Positions 7,663 to 15,260 of a stretch of DNA of 20,841 nucleotides are shown piece after piece. How positions within the stretch are numbered: position 1 is the stretch's first letter; each line of letters opens with the position of its first letter. Below the pieces are notes generated by a model. The model ran no database searches. It was not told where the DNA came from and saw nothing but the letters and a program-made list of their open reading frames with translations. Source of the DNA: Zygnema cylindricum (Eukaryota > Streptophyta > Zygnematophyceae > Zygnematales > Zygnemataceae). A program made the position numbers and the translations under genes. The stretch is from the NCBI GenBank assembly GCA_037447655.1, contig JBBHKE010002915.1, forward strand, positions 1 through 20,841. Direction: 5' to 3'.

Positions 7663-7755
7663 CTTGGGTTTATATTAACTTGGAGTCGGCACTATCTAGA
7701 TTAGCTTCTTTTGGATCTGCATACTCTGAGGGCCAATGGAGGTCTCAGAGTTTCA

Positions 7756-7771
7756 GGTTATGGGCCCACCA
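7756..7771 (+). promoter_or_regulatory. Primer-binding site for the anticodon arm of initiator tRNA-Met
   Basis: The base after the LTR's terminal CA begins GGTTATGGGCCCACCA. From knowledge of plant cytosolic initiator tRNA-Met, this is the exact complement of tRNA bases 24-39 (TGGTGGGCCCATAACC), spanning the anticodon CAU. It is not complementary to the tRNA 3' end, which would give TGGTATCAGAGC. Drosophila copia is the known precedent: it uses a 39-nt 5' half of initiator tRNA, cut in the anticodon stem, as primer. Here complementarity also begins at base 39 right at the LTR edge, which points to the same half-tRNA mechanism. The ATG at 7760-7762 inside the site is in frame with Gag. Confidence 0.85.
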
Positions 7772-9718
7772 TCTAGGGTGCCTATGTTTGATGGAACAGG
7801 CTTCACGTATTGGGCGTTTACAATGGAGGGATTGCTTTTCGAGAAGCACTTATGGGGAATTGTTGCGGGACAAGTGAGATGTCCGCCACCTAGCTTTGGA
7901 GGAGCTTACTACGGAGAATCATCTGAGACTGTCCAGAATATCACCCGGAGTTCAGATGCAACGGAAGGTGAAGGGAAAAACCTTTCCGTGGATGGGGAAA
8001 TAGGGGAGAAGGAAAAAGGGACACCTATGGTGAGGGGAGCTAGGCTCTCAGCTATGGTACCACATGTAGGGATTAAAACTGAAGAAAATGACAGGAAAAT
8101 ATGGGAATACAAAAACACTATAGCAAAACATCTCATACTTAGATATGTGTCTAAGTCGATAGCTATCACTCTTTTAAGTCTAACCAAGTCTTCGGAGATA
8201 TGGGAAGCACTAACTCAGATTTATAAGAGTGAGACTATTCAGAGGCAGCAATTAGTAAAACAAGAAATAGATGCCTACGTTTATAAAGGCGGTAGCATGA
8301 TAGAGTTTTGTAATGATATTGCTGCGTTATATGTTGAGCTTACTAGTGCGGGATATGTAGAATCTGAGGAGAGTAAGATTAATACACTACTTATGAAACT
8401 CCCAGATGAGTACGAAAACATAATTTGTCGTATGCAGGCAATGGATGGCTCCTCATGGACTTGGAGCTTTACCATGGGGATAATTCTTGTGAGGGAAAGC
8501 ACTTTGGAGCTTCGTAGGGGAAAGGACAGGGTCAATGCATTTTCAGCTGGTGGTGATTGGCGGAATCGTGATGAGAGGAACGGCGGTGACGAGCGGAAGC
8601 GTGATGAGAAGAACGGTGGTGACGAGCGGAAGCGTGATGAGAGAAAGAAAGACAAAGGTAAACCTTATCGGAACTTTGGTGGAAAGAGAGGGAGAGGAAA
8701 AGGCACGGGAGCTTTGAAAAAAGGGGTTTGCTTCTTTTGTAGGGAACCGGGTCATTATATGGAGGAATGCCCTTGTTTGGAAAAACTTAGAAGTTGGAAT
8801 GTGGATGAGGAGGACGAAGATGAAGAGGAGAAAGAGGATGAAGAAAAATTGGAGCTTCTTCACATCGGTAGAATGGGGAAGGGAGAAAAGTACACAGAAA
8901 TTGCTCGAAGGCAACAGTGTGCTTTTGGAGGTATAAGGGAAGTAAAGAGAGAAGAGGTACTTGAGGATGTCAAGGAGTGTAGAGTATATGATTTAGAAAT
9001 GAGAAAGTCAGATCTAGGATCCATAAGTGAAAACGGGAAAGATAAAATTAATGAGGATAATTTTATACACAATAGGGAAACAGAAAACTGGTCGGAAAGG
9101 GAGACTTCAACGGATTCCGAGGAAAGGGGAGAAGTGAAACTCGAAGAGGTTTTAAAGGATAGGGGAGAAGAGAAATATTTGATTAAAGGTTTAGGGGAGA
9201 AGAAATATTTATTGGGAACTAAATTAGAAAGTAATAGTGGAAAGAATTCCATGGGAGAGAGTGAGGGAAGTTCAGAAAATGGGGTAATTATCATGGATAA
9301 AAATATGAGTACGAAAGATATAGATCTTATGAGGAACTTAGTGGGGACTAGTGGTTTTTGGGAATATTTGGGGGTGGATGGATTTGACATCACTACTTGG
9401 TGTGACGAAGATGTGCCTGTAAAAGGGTTAGCATCTAGGTGTATGTTGCAGATTGGAAATGGGGCTGGCTATTTGGATCGCAAGAGGGAAATCGGTTTGT
9501 GTGTGGATGAAAGAGTGATGAAGTGGATAAAATCTTTGCTTGAATTTAAGAAAAATGGGATGTTAAATAAAATGTGTGATATAATTATCATTTCAGTTCA
9601 TTTAATGCACTGTGTTAAATACTTAAGTTTTATGAAAGGAAAAGGAAAAAGGAAAAAGAAAAGGAAAAAGGGGAGGGGATGTTTGTTTACTTGTTTGTGG
9701 GAGTTGAAAGAAAAATAG
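7760..9718 (+). CDS. Gag polyprotein with orphan C-terminal region (no pol)
   Basis: An intact frame of 652 codons from the ATG in the primer site; it stays open upstream to an ATG at 7736 inside the LTR (660 codons). I prefer 7760 because the related Copia has a stop between its equivalent LTR ATG and the primer site. Numbering from 7736: an N-terminal F-D-G-x-x-F-x-Y-W segment (residues 18-26) as in Copia Gag; a UBN2/gag-polypeptide-like helical domain (about 118-262) ending I-N-T-L-L-M-K-L-P-D-E-Y-E; an 11-residue charged repeat (279-304); an intact CCHC zinc knuckle (C332, C335, H340, C345); and an acidic stretch (357-371). Homology to the neighbouring Copia continues to about residue 406. 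Residues 407-660 are Glu/Lys-rich, with a W-rich patch (540-556), a hydrophobic segment (613-633) and a basic tail (634-647), and I do not recognise them. Gag would form the particle and bind RNA. Confidence 0.9.
   Translation: MGPPSRVPMFDGTGFTYWAFTMEGLLFEKHLWGIVAGQVRCPPPSFGGAYYGESSETVQNITRSSDATEGEGKNLSVDGEIGEKEKGTPMVRGARLSAMVPHVGIKTEENDRKIWEYKNTIAKHLILRYVSKSIAITLLSLTKSSEIWEALTQIYKSETIQRQQLVKQEIDAYVYKGGSMIEFCNDIAALYVELTSAGYVESEESKINTLLMKLPDEYENIICRMQAMDGSSWTWSFTMGIILVRESTLELRRGKDRVNAFSAGGDWRNRDERNGGDERKRDEKNGGDERKRDERKKDKGKPYRNFGGKRGRGKGTGALKKGVCFFCREPGHYMEECPCLEKLRSWNVDEEDEDEEEKEDEEKLELLHIGRMGKGEKYTEIARRQQCAFGGIREVKREEVLEDVKECRVYDLEMRKSDLGSISENGKDKINEDNFIHNRETENWSERETSTDSEERGEVKLEEVLKDRGEEKYLIKGLGEKKYLLGTKLESNSGKNSMGESEGSSENGVIIMDKNMSTKDIDLMRNLVGTSGFWEYLGVDGFDITTWCDEDVPVKGLASRCMLQIGNGAGYLDRKREIGLCVDERVMKWIKSLLEFKKNGMLNKMCDIIIISVHLMHCVKYLSFMKGKGKRKKKRKKGRGCLFTCLWELKEK
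8567..8647 (+). repeat. 33-bp in-frame tandem repeat in Gag
   Basis: Two 33-bp units (8567-8599, 8600-8632) and a partial third (to 8647) encode R-D-E-R-N-G-G-D-E-R-K and close variants. The units differ at two or three positions. The repeat sits just before the basic region and zinc knuckle, and it is absent from the related Gag at 19394-18996, which has a short Lys/Gly-rich linker there. It is likely a flexible charged spacer generated by slippage. Confidence 0.8.
9634..9679 (+). other. 46-nt uninterrupted purine run inside the Gag ORF
   Basis: Every base from 9634 to 9679 is A or G (GGAAAAGG-type repeats). It encodes the Lys/Arg-rich tail K-G-K-G-K-R-K-K-K-R-K-K-G-R-G near the C-terminus. 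It lies 57 bp upstream of the purine tract that adjoins the 3' LTR. It could act as a second polypurine primer for plus-strand DNA, as a nuclear-localisation-like tail, or both. Confidence 0.6.
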
Positions 9719-9721
9719 ACT

Positions 9722-9736
9722 AGAAAATAAGGGGAG
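9722..9736 (+). promoter_or_regulatory. Polypurine tract
   Basis: AGAAAATAAGGGGAG, purine except for one T, ends at the base before the 3' LTR (TGTTGG at 9737). This is the standard place for plus-strand priming. It begins three bases after the Gag stop codon (TAG, 9716-9718), so the coding region runs practically to the LTR. Confidence 0.85.
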
Positions 9737-10931
9737 TGTTGGAATTCAAGTATTTTCTAGGTCTAGAGATTGCAAAATAAAAAGCAAAATAGTAGATATT
9801 GACAGCCTGCCACTAACTCCTCCTCAAGTCCCCACACTTGTCGCAGTCACTGAAGACTGAAGGAGGAGTTAGCCATGGCTGCCTGTGCTGTCTAGAGGGA
9901 GACAGACAGTTGTTTTATAGGGGGTTTTCTGTAAAAGATAGTTTTGCCAGGACCAGGATTTGATCCTGGTACCTGCCACTTGTCAAACCGACAATAGCCG
10001 GTAGTCTTATCCATATAGTCTTAATTATATTAGACATTTAGCGGTATGATATTTATTTAAATAGTTACTATAAGAATAATTCATTTAACTAGAACTATAT
10101 GGATACTGCATAGAAACAGTTGTGGAAAGTACGACGTACGGTACGATTACGAAATAAATACCGCGCGGTTTGTTTGACGCCGGAAAGAATACCGCGCAGG
10201 TATTTATGACGGCCACGATTGAAATCCAAATTTGATCGGACGGCCGCGAAGGATGCCGAGATCGCGGCGTACGATTTTTGGCGGTTTGCGATCACCGCCA
10301 CATTAAGTGACACGTGGTAACACTACATTGGATTGCGGCAACTCCGGAGATTACGGGAACAAATCCGGATATGACACGTGTCGACATTTTTGCCATGTCG
10401 TACAATGGCCGTACATAAAGTACACCGGCACCTGTACTTTTATGTACGATACAGTAATTTGATTGGTGCCGTACTTCAGTAGATAGAGTTTTAGAGAGGG
10501 AATAGGACTTAGATAAATTTTGGGTAGGCAGCTGCCTCTCCCAGAGAGCACCCTGTATAAATGGCAAACTTTGGCCAGTCATAACTATCAATTTACTTGA
10601 CCATTTTCAGTGATTCTTTTTGCTGCGGACTCAGGGGAGTCTAGGCTACACAGGGGTGTAGTCGGTCAGAGTTTTTGTCTGCCAGGGTGGCTGTATTTCT
10701 AAGGGAAAGTCAAAGTGGGTGAATGTGTCCAAATCTCATATTCTAACTTTGCATTCTGTGGTGGAACTGAGCACACAGAAAGTGTTATTTCACAGGGGTG
10801 AATCTATATTGGGGTTCTGACTGTCAAGGGGTCAGTCACTTGGGTTTATATTAACTTGGAGTCGGCACTATCTAGATTAGCTTCTTTTGGATCTGCATAC
10901 TCTGAGGGCCAATGGAGGTCTCAGAGTTTCA
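9737..10931 (+). repeat. 3' LTR of the gag-only element
   Basis: 1195 bp with no difference from 6561-7755 that I can find, including all short ORFs. Identity of LTRs, which are made identical at insertion, implies a very recent insertion compared with the host chromovirus, whose LTR-like repeats differ at 7 of 388 positions. After the terminal TTTCA the sequence resumes within the chromovirus integrase. Confidence 0.95.
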
Positions 10932-11106
10932 GCCCTGAGTCCGATTTGTTCCTATTACAGGAGTCACACGTCCGGACATATTCCGCAATGTCGCGAGTCA
11001 TGTTCGGCCAATAATACGCCTCAGCGACACGCGCAATTGTTTTATCCCGCCCAAAGTGTCCGCTGAGCGGCTCGTCGTGGCTCAGTTTAAGAATCGCGTG
11101 ACGTAA
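10932..11106 (-). pseudogene. Chromovirus integrase zinc-binding (HHCC) domain
   Basis: Minus-strand frame: S-H-D-E-P-L-S-G-H-F-G-R-D-K-T, then Y-Y-W-P-N-M-T-R-D-I-A-E-Y-V-R-T-C-D-S-C-N-R-N-K-S. The two His and two Cys form the HHCC zinc site of retroviral integrase, and Y-Y-W-P-x-M is the Gypsy hallmark. A TAG at 11104-11106 separates it from the RNase H tail in the same frame. The frame breaks at 10932, where the gag-only element has inserted; the catalytic core resumes at 6557. Confidence 0.9.
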
Positions 11107-11979
11107 CTACGTATTTGTCGGAGCATAAAGTCGTGTTGTTTTACTCGGTCTGTACCGCCACATACCATTGGCGGTTCGAATTAATACCTTTCGTTTACTG
11201 AGTTCCTTGAGTGTGTCATCGTCGTCATAAACAACCTTTATCCTGCTTAACCACTGTTCGTCCACTATCATCGTACTGATGACTGCGCTGAGTTTCGGGT
11301 CTTGCGCTGCAGTTGCTGCTGCGGTGTTCTCTTTCACCGAGCTTACGTTTACATGTTGCGATGCTTGCGGTCGTTGCTCCGCTACTGGCGCAGCGACTCC
11401 GGGTCTTCTTGACAGCGCATCCGTCGGGTTCGTCTTGCCCGGTTTATACTCTATGACCAGTTCCGGTCCGAAGGTCTGAAGAAACGTCATCCATCGCACT
11501 TGTTTCTTGGACAACTTCGGCTGTGTTTGTAGGTACTGTAGGGCATGGTGATCCGTGATAATTGTGATCAGCTTCCCCTGAACGTAACATTTCCAAACTT
11601 ACAGCATGTTGATGATCACAATTGTCTCCTTTTCATGGGTGGCCCAGTTAAGCTCCGCTGCCTTTAGTTTTCGACTGTCGTAGGCAATGGGTTGTAGGCC
11701 TTTTCCTTGATTCTGCATAAGGATCGCTCTTATAGCCGTATCGCTGGCGTCTGTAATTATCGTCAAAGGTAAGTCCGGGTCGGGAACAGCTAACACAGGG
11801 GCGGTAACCAACCGCTCCTTTAGCGTGTTAAAAGCTGCCCCTTGCGCCGATTTCCACTCGTAGGGCACGTCATTCTTGAGTAGTTCCGTGAGTGGCGCAA
11901 CGATTTTTGCGAAACCTTTGACAAAACGTCGATTGTAGGAGCATAATCTAAGAAAGCTCCGTAATTCCGTAATATTCAT
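11107..11979 (-). pseudogene. Chromovirus RT C-terminus and RNase H
   Basis: The minus-strand frame includes the RT connection (L-R-S-F-L-R-L-C-S-Y-N-R-R-F-V-K-G-F-A), then RNase H with T-D-A-S-D (catalytic Asp near 11751), T-H-E-K-E, I-T-D-H-H-A-L and the closing segment Y-K-P-G-K-T-N-P-T-D-A-L-S-R-R. RNase H removes the RNA template during reverse transcription. The usual Gly after the D-A-S-D block is Arg (I-R-A-I). A TAA at about 11596-11598 falls where the family has a Gln/Arg codon. The frame joins the RT through a one-base insertion near 11990. Confidence 0.9.
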
Positions 11980-13018
11980 CGGCCACCTCCTTCACTGCCC
12001 TCGCTTTGTTCGGATCCACTGCGATTCCGTTCCGACTTACCACATGGCCCAGAAAATCAATTTTCTCCTTCAATAAATCACATTTACTCCTCTTTGCGTA
12101 CAACTTATTTTCCCGAAGGACTTGTAGGACCTTCCGTAGGTGCTTCATGTGATCCCCCAGCGTTCGGCTATACACTTAGATGTCGTCTAGAAAGACGATT
12201 ACAAACGCATCCAGATATTGCCGAAAGATGGAGTTCATCAAATGCATAAAAGTCGCCGGGGCATTGGTTAACCCGAACAGGATTACCCGAAATTGGAAAT
12301 GGCCATACCGAGTTCTAAACGCCGTCTTTTCCACATCCTCTTCGGCAATCCTAATCTGGTGATAACCGCTCCGCAAATCTATTTTTGAGAAATATTTAGC
12401 ACCTCGAAGTCGATCCAACAATTCATCTATTCTCGGTAAAGGGTACGCATTTTTCACCGTTAACTTGTTTAGCGCTCGGTAGTCCACACACATACGAAAA
12501 CCTCCATCTTTTTTGTTCACGAAGAGGACGGGGGCTCCATACGGTGACTTGCTCGGTTCTATTGCTCCGGCTTCGACCAACTCCGCGAGTTGCTTTTTGA
12601 GTTCGTCTAATTTGGTGTAACTCATCTTGTACATCCGATTAGCCGGGGGTACCGCTCCGGGAACAACTTCTATCTTGTGGTCTACTTCGCGCTTTGGAGG
12701 TAAACCCTTGGGGAGCTTTGGGGGAAAAACATCTACGTACTCCTCGAGAAGTTTTGTCACGACTTCCGGGGCCTCTTCGGAAGTCTTTCCGGTGTCGTCA
12801 CTTTCTTTTGAGTCGAAGTCGGGGTCCTTCTTCTTCCATTCCTCTGGATTCTCCTCCTTCGCCTCCACCATGGGTTGGACGACCGCTACACCAATAGTTT
12901 CCCCTTTTTTGAGTGCCCTCTTAAGCTGTAAAGCCGAAAGCAGGCATCCCTCTTCCGCTCCTTTACCAGCCGCTCCTGCTTTAACCTCAGACTCTTCTTC
13001 ACCCATCTTCACTCTCAT
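11980..13018 (-). pseudogene. Chromovirus reverse transcriptase
   Basis: Minus-strand frame from 13018. After a Glu/Lys-rich linker come [11 protein letters not shown], the [24 protein letters not shown] block, the first catalytic Asp in [25 protein letters not shown] and the F-L-D-D motif (12182-12193). A TAA (12176-12178) immediately follows F-L-D-D-I, after which the frame continues with Y-S-R-T and L-G-H-V-V-S. RT copies the element RNA to DNA. Catalytic residues are intact; the stop and the one-base insertion near 11990 break it. The junction with protease near 13010 is also off by a frame. Confidence 0.92.
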
Positions 13019-13330
13019 GGCCCCACTTCTCCAAATCGATCGTCGGATTCCATTTTTGCAGCCACGGCTTCCCCAAGATTACCTCATGGTCCCCAAGAGG
13101 TAACACTTGAAGAATGTCGTACCATCGAAATTTCCCGATTCTGACGCGTAACCTCGGAGTACGATGGGTAATAGATAAGGAACTTCCGTCTGCTAATTGT
13201 ACCGACTGATGATCCTTAAGTACCACGAGAGGAAGTTTCAAATTTTTCACCGTCGCCTCGTTGATGAAATTTCCCGATGCTCCGGAGTCCACCATGAAGC
13301 TGGTTGCGCACACTCCGATTTGACCCCGAA
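12999..13330 (-). pseudogene. Chromovirus aspartic protease
   Basis: The minus-strand frame has F-M-V-D-S-G-A-S-G-N-F-I (catalytic Asp near 13289), V-Q-L-A-D-G-S, and closes with [14 protein letters not shown], the standard retropepsin order. It is in one frame with the zinc knuckle upstream. It would cleave Gag-Pol. The frame ends shortly after the protease, one base out of register with the RT. Confidence 0.88.
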
Positions 13331-14309
13331 ATATCAAAGGGTCTCCTCCTTCACCGGCTAACCTCATGACAATGAGTTTCCCTTTCCCTGGATTTTTCCG
13401 TTTTGGACATTCACGGGCCATATGGTTCGGGGAACCGTACTGGAAGCATAAGCCATTTTGCCTCCTTCGTTGGAGCTCCTCGGGTGACAAGTTGTTGGCC
13501 TTGGTCTTGATAGTTTTCTTCTTTTTCCGCACTACGTTGACCACCTCCTTATCCTCATCAATTGCTCTGAGCTCCATGGGAGTTGGACCATCGTCTCGAC
13601 GACCCCCTCCACCGCTACTCGACCCATAATGAAAAGGTCGTCGGAAGGTGAAGTCGACTGAATCGGTCGCTTAGCAAACTGAATGATCGCTGAGAGACTA
13701 GGAGTTGTGCATTCCTGAGTGAGCCATTGCTCCACATCCCTACGAATGGATAATTTGAGCCCTTCACGTAGCGATCCACAGCTTCATCCGCCGTCATCGT
13801 AGGTATTTGCACCTTGCACTCCAAATACCGTTGCGTAAACTCCAACAACGAAGTTCGTTGCTTTAACACTGCGATCTTATCTCTTGCGGCCTTAACCGTA
13901 TTAACAGGCTGCCAGGCGTCACGGAGTAATTGAACGAAGAGTGCCCAAACGGTCGTATCTCATCATTCTCCACCAATGACCTGCACCAAGCACCTGCTGC
14001 CCTCTTAAAAAGAACACCCGCGTAGTGAATCTTCTCACGCTTCGACAGGCTAGGAAAATTCTCAAGATAAGTCGCAACAGAGAATAGCCATGTGTCTAGG
14101 TTCTTGTGTCTTGCAGTGTCGAACTCGTCGAGAAGTCGTAATTTCGGTCTCCTGTAGTCCCTCTCTATGCCTCCATGAGGTCGCTCACCATGACGAGATT
14201 CCAAAGTTGCGACGGTGTTGCTCAGCTGCGCGTTCTGTAATCTAACGTTTTCTAACTCCATGAGAACTTGCGCTAACATTTCCATAGTGGACACGCCGTG
14301 TTCCCCCAT
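13331..14309 (-). pseudogene. Chromovirus Gag with damaged zinc knuckle
   Basis: Starts at the Met at 14309. An N-terminal coiled-coil-like part (L-x-N-V-R-L-Q-N-A-Q-L-S-N-T-V-A-T-L-E) is followed by the capsid domain with D-T-W-L-F-S-V-A-T-Y-L and A-G-A-W-C-R-S-L. The reading then shifts near 13930 and again near 13730-13580. The C-terminal zinc knuckle (13448-13407) reads C-F-Q-Y-G-S-P-N-H-M-A-R-E-C: the second Cys codon is TAC instead of TGC, a G-to-A change. Gag forms the particle. The size to the knuckle, about 300 codons, is usual for chromoviruses. Confidence 0.85.
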
Positions 14310-14336
14310 GTTGTCGAGTCACGGGGAAAGCTTTGG

Positions 14337-14724
14337 TGCAAATCTAATATATATGAAGATATATTTTTACTTTGCTAGGTTTTATGAATGATTAAATTTG
14401 GCAAAGGATAAAGAAAGAGAATATCAAATCCACCACAAACCAAACATCAACTAGCCAGCAAAGGAAGTTGCACTAAAGGAAAGAAAGATAAGAAATATTG
14501 AGAAAAGTTCAAAATAAAACACAAAGTGCGATAAAATTGGGCAAAAAGGTTTCCCAAACCCTAATACCACGCTGCAAAAATCAAAAATCTGCGACCAAGG
14601 GATGGTAATATGCTGACCTAGGGTTAAGAATTCCAAACAATAAACCCTAAATCTGCCCAAACCCTAAATCTGCGGCCCAAACCCTAAATCTGCGGCCAAA
14701 CCCTAATTCCGCAGATTAACCCTA
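14337..14724 (-). repeat. Chromovirus 5' LTR-like repeat
   Basis: This is the partner of 4038-4425, 27 bases upstream of the Gag start codon on the minus strand. The seven differences are single substitutions. The minus-strand end is GATTTGCA, and the next bases (CCAAAGCTTTCC) do not begin with TGG, so a primer site for a tRNA 3' end is not visible. The AAACCCTAA-type motifs lie in the U3-side end. The short distance to Gag agrees with an LTR. Confidence 0.65.
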
Positions 14725-15260
14725 AAAATCTGACACAAAATCAGACCTAAATCTGCAGACTAGAAATAGAGTGGCAACAAGATATAAGGACAAGGATTGT
14801 AAGCAAGAAAGAATAAAACAAAAAACAAAAACAAAATGTTTTTTTTTTTATAAAATAAAATTTATAAATTAAATTATTTTTATAATATATTTTCCCAATG
14901 CAAAACTGAAAGCGAAAGCAAAAATAGAGAGAAAGAAGAATGAAACTTGTAGAAAGAAAAAACAAGGAGAAAAAACCAAATCAAAAATAGGTGGAAGAAA
15001 ATATAGAAATGAAAAGATGGATTTTATATTGAAAATAATGTCATTTATATATTTTTTTCCTTTTGCTTTATTTTATCACACAAAACTGAGAAGTAAAACT
15101 GAAAATAAAAAGTAAATAGGCAGGAAAATAGAAAGACAAAAACAAGAATAAAAATTGGATATGAAAGGTAATATTTTTTTAATGAATTAAAATATATATT
15201 ATAAATAATTTTTTTTAAAGAAATAAACTTTTTAAAATATGTGCTTTTGAAAAGTTAGAC
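14725..15260. other. AT-rich gene-free block
   Basis: Very AT-rich, with long A and T runs (for example 14837-14846 and 15177-15181), and two similar subsegments containing CAAAACTGA followed by purine-rich AAAATAGAAAG-type sequence (around 14900 and 15080), suggesting an old duplication. No gene, LTR border or conserved motif is seen. Matrix-attachment-like composition is possible but untested. Confidence 0.5.

Larger units (their letters stand above)
6561..7755 (+). repeat. 5' LTR of the gag-only element
   Basis: 1195 bp, matching 9737-10931 at an offset of 3176. In order it holds a 12-bp inverted repeat (6637-6696), a tRNA-like segment on the opposite strand (6770-6836), an AT-rich stretch, two G-boxes (7135-7140, 7199-7204), a TATA box (7380-7386), stem-loops in the presumed R-U5 (7452-7485, 7642-7662) and a final TTTCA. 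The last 20 bases also encode the N-terminal codons of the longest reading of the Gag frame. The U3 and U5 segments are recognisably related to the LTR fragments at 20052-20841. Confidence 0.95.
6561..10931 (+). mobile_element. Complete gag-only LTR retrotransposon (Copia-type Gag), nested in the chromovirus
   Basis: It has two 1195-bp LTRs starting TGTTGGAATTC and ending TTTCA (TG...CA), with no difference found between them by eye. The internal region of 1981 bp consists of a primer-binding site (7756-7771), one intact ORF and a purine-rich tract ending at the base before the 3' LTR. Only Gag is encoded: there is no protease, integrase, RT or RNase H, so it must depend on an autonomous partner. 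The flanking hexamers GCCTTG (6555-6560) and GCCCTG (10932-10937) are a possible target duplication with one mismatch. It interrupts the chromovirus integrase between the HHCC zinc domain and the catalytic core, in opposite orientation. It resembles the described plant class of terminal-repeat elements with a GAG domain (TR-GAG), with an added C-terminal region. Confidence 0.9.
4038..14724 (-). mobile_element. Decayed Ty3/Gypsy chromovirus, split by a nested element
   Basis: On the minus strand, between two LTR-like direct repeats, the order is Gag with zinc knuckle (14309-13400), protease (13330-13000), RT (12800-11980), RNase H (11860-11400), integrase zinc domain (11105-10932), [6561-10931 nested element], integrase core and C-terminus (6557-5697) and chromodomain (5660-5480). 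PR-RT-RNH-IN order plus a C-terminal chromodomain defines chromoviruses. Subtracting the nested element leaves about 1,490 codons from gag start to chromodomain, the usual size. Stops and frameshifts in every domain show it is inactive. The flanking repeats differ at 7 of 388 positions by my reading. I could not find target-site duplications at its outer ends. Confidence 0.85.

Noticed and set aside
7736-7759. Gag initiation at the ATG inside the LTR as the certain start
   Set aside because: The frame is open, but the related Copia has a stop between its matching ATG and the primer site, so the start at 7760 is preferred; 7736 remains possible.
8860-9393. 177-codon minus-strand ORF
   Set aside because: Shadow of the purine-rich Gag tail on the other strand; Ser/Leu/Pro-rich with no domain.
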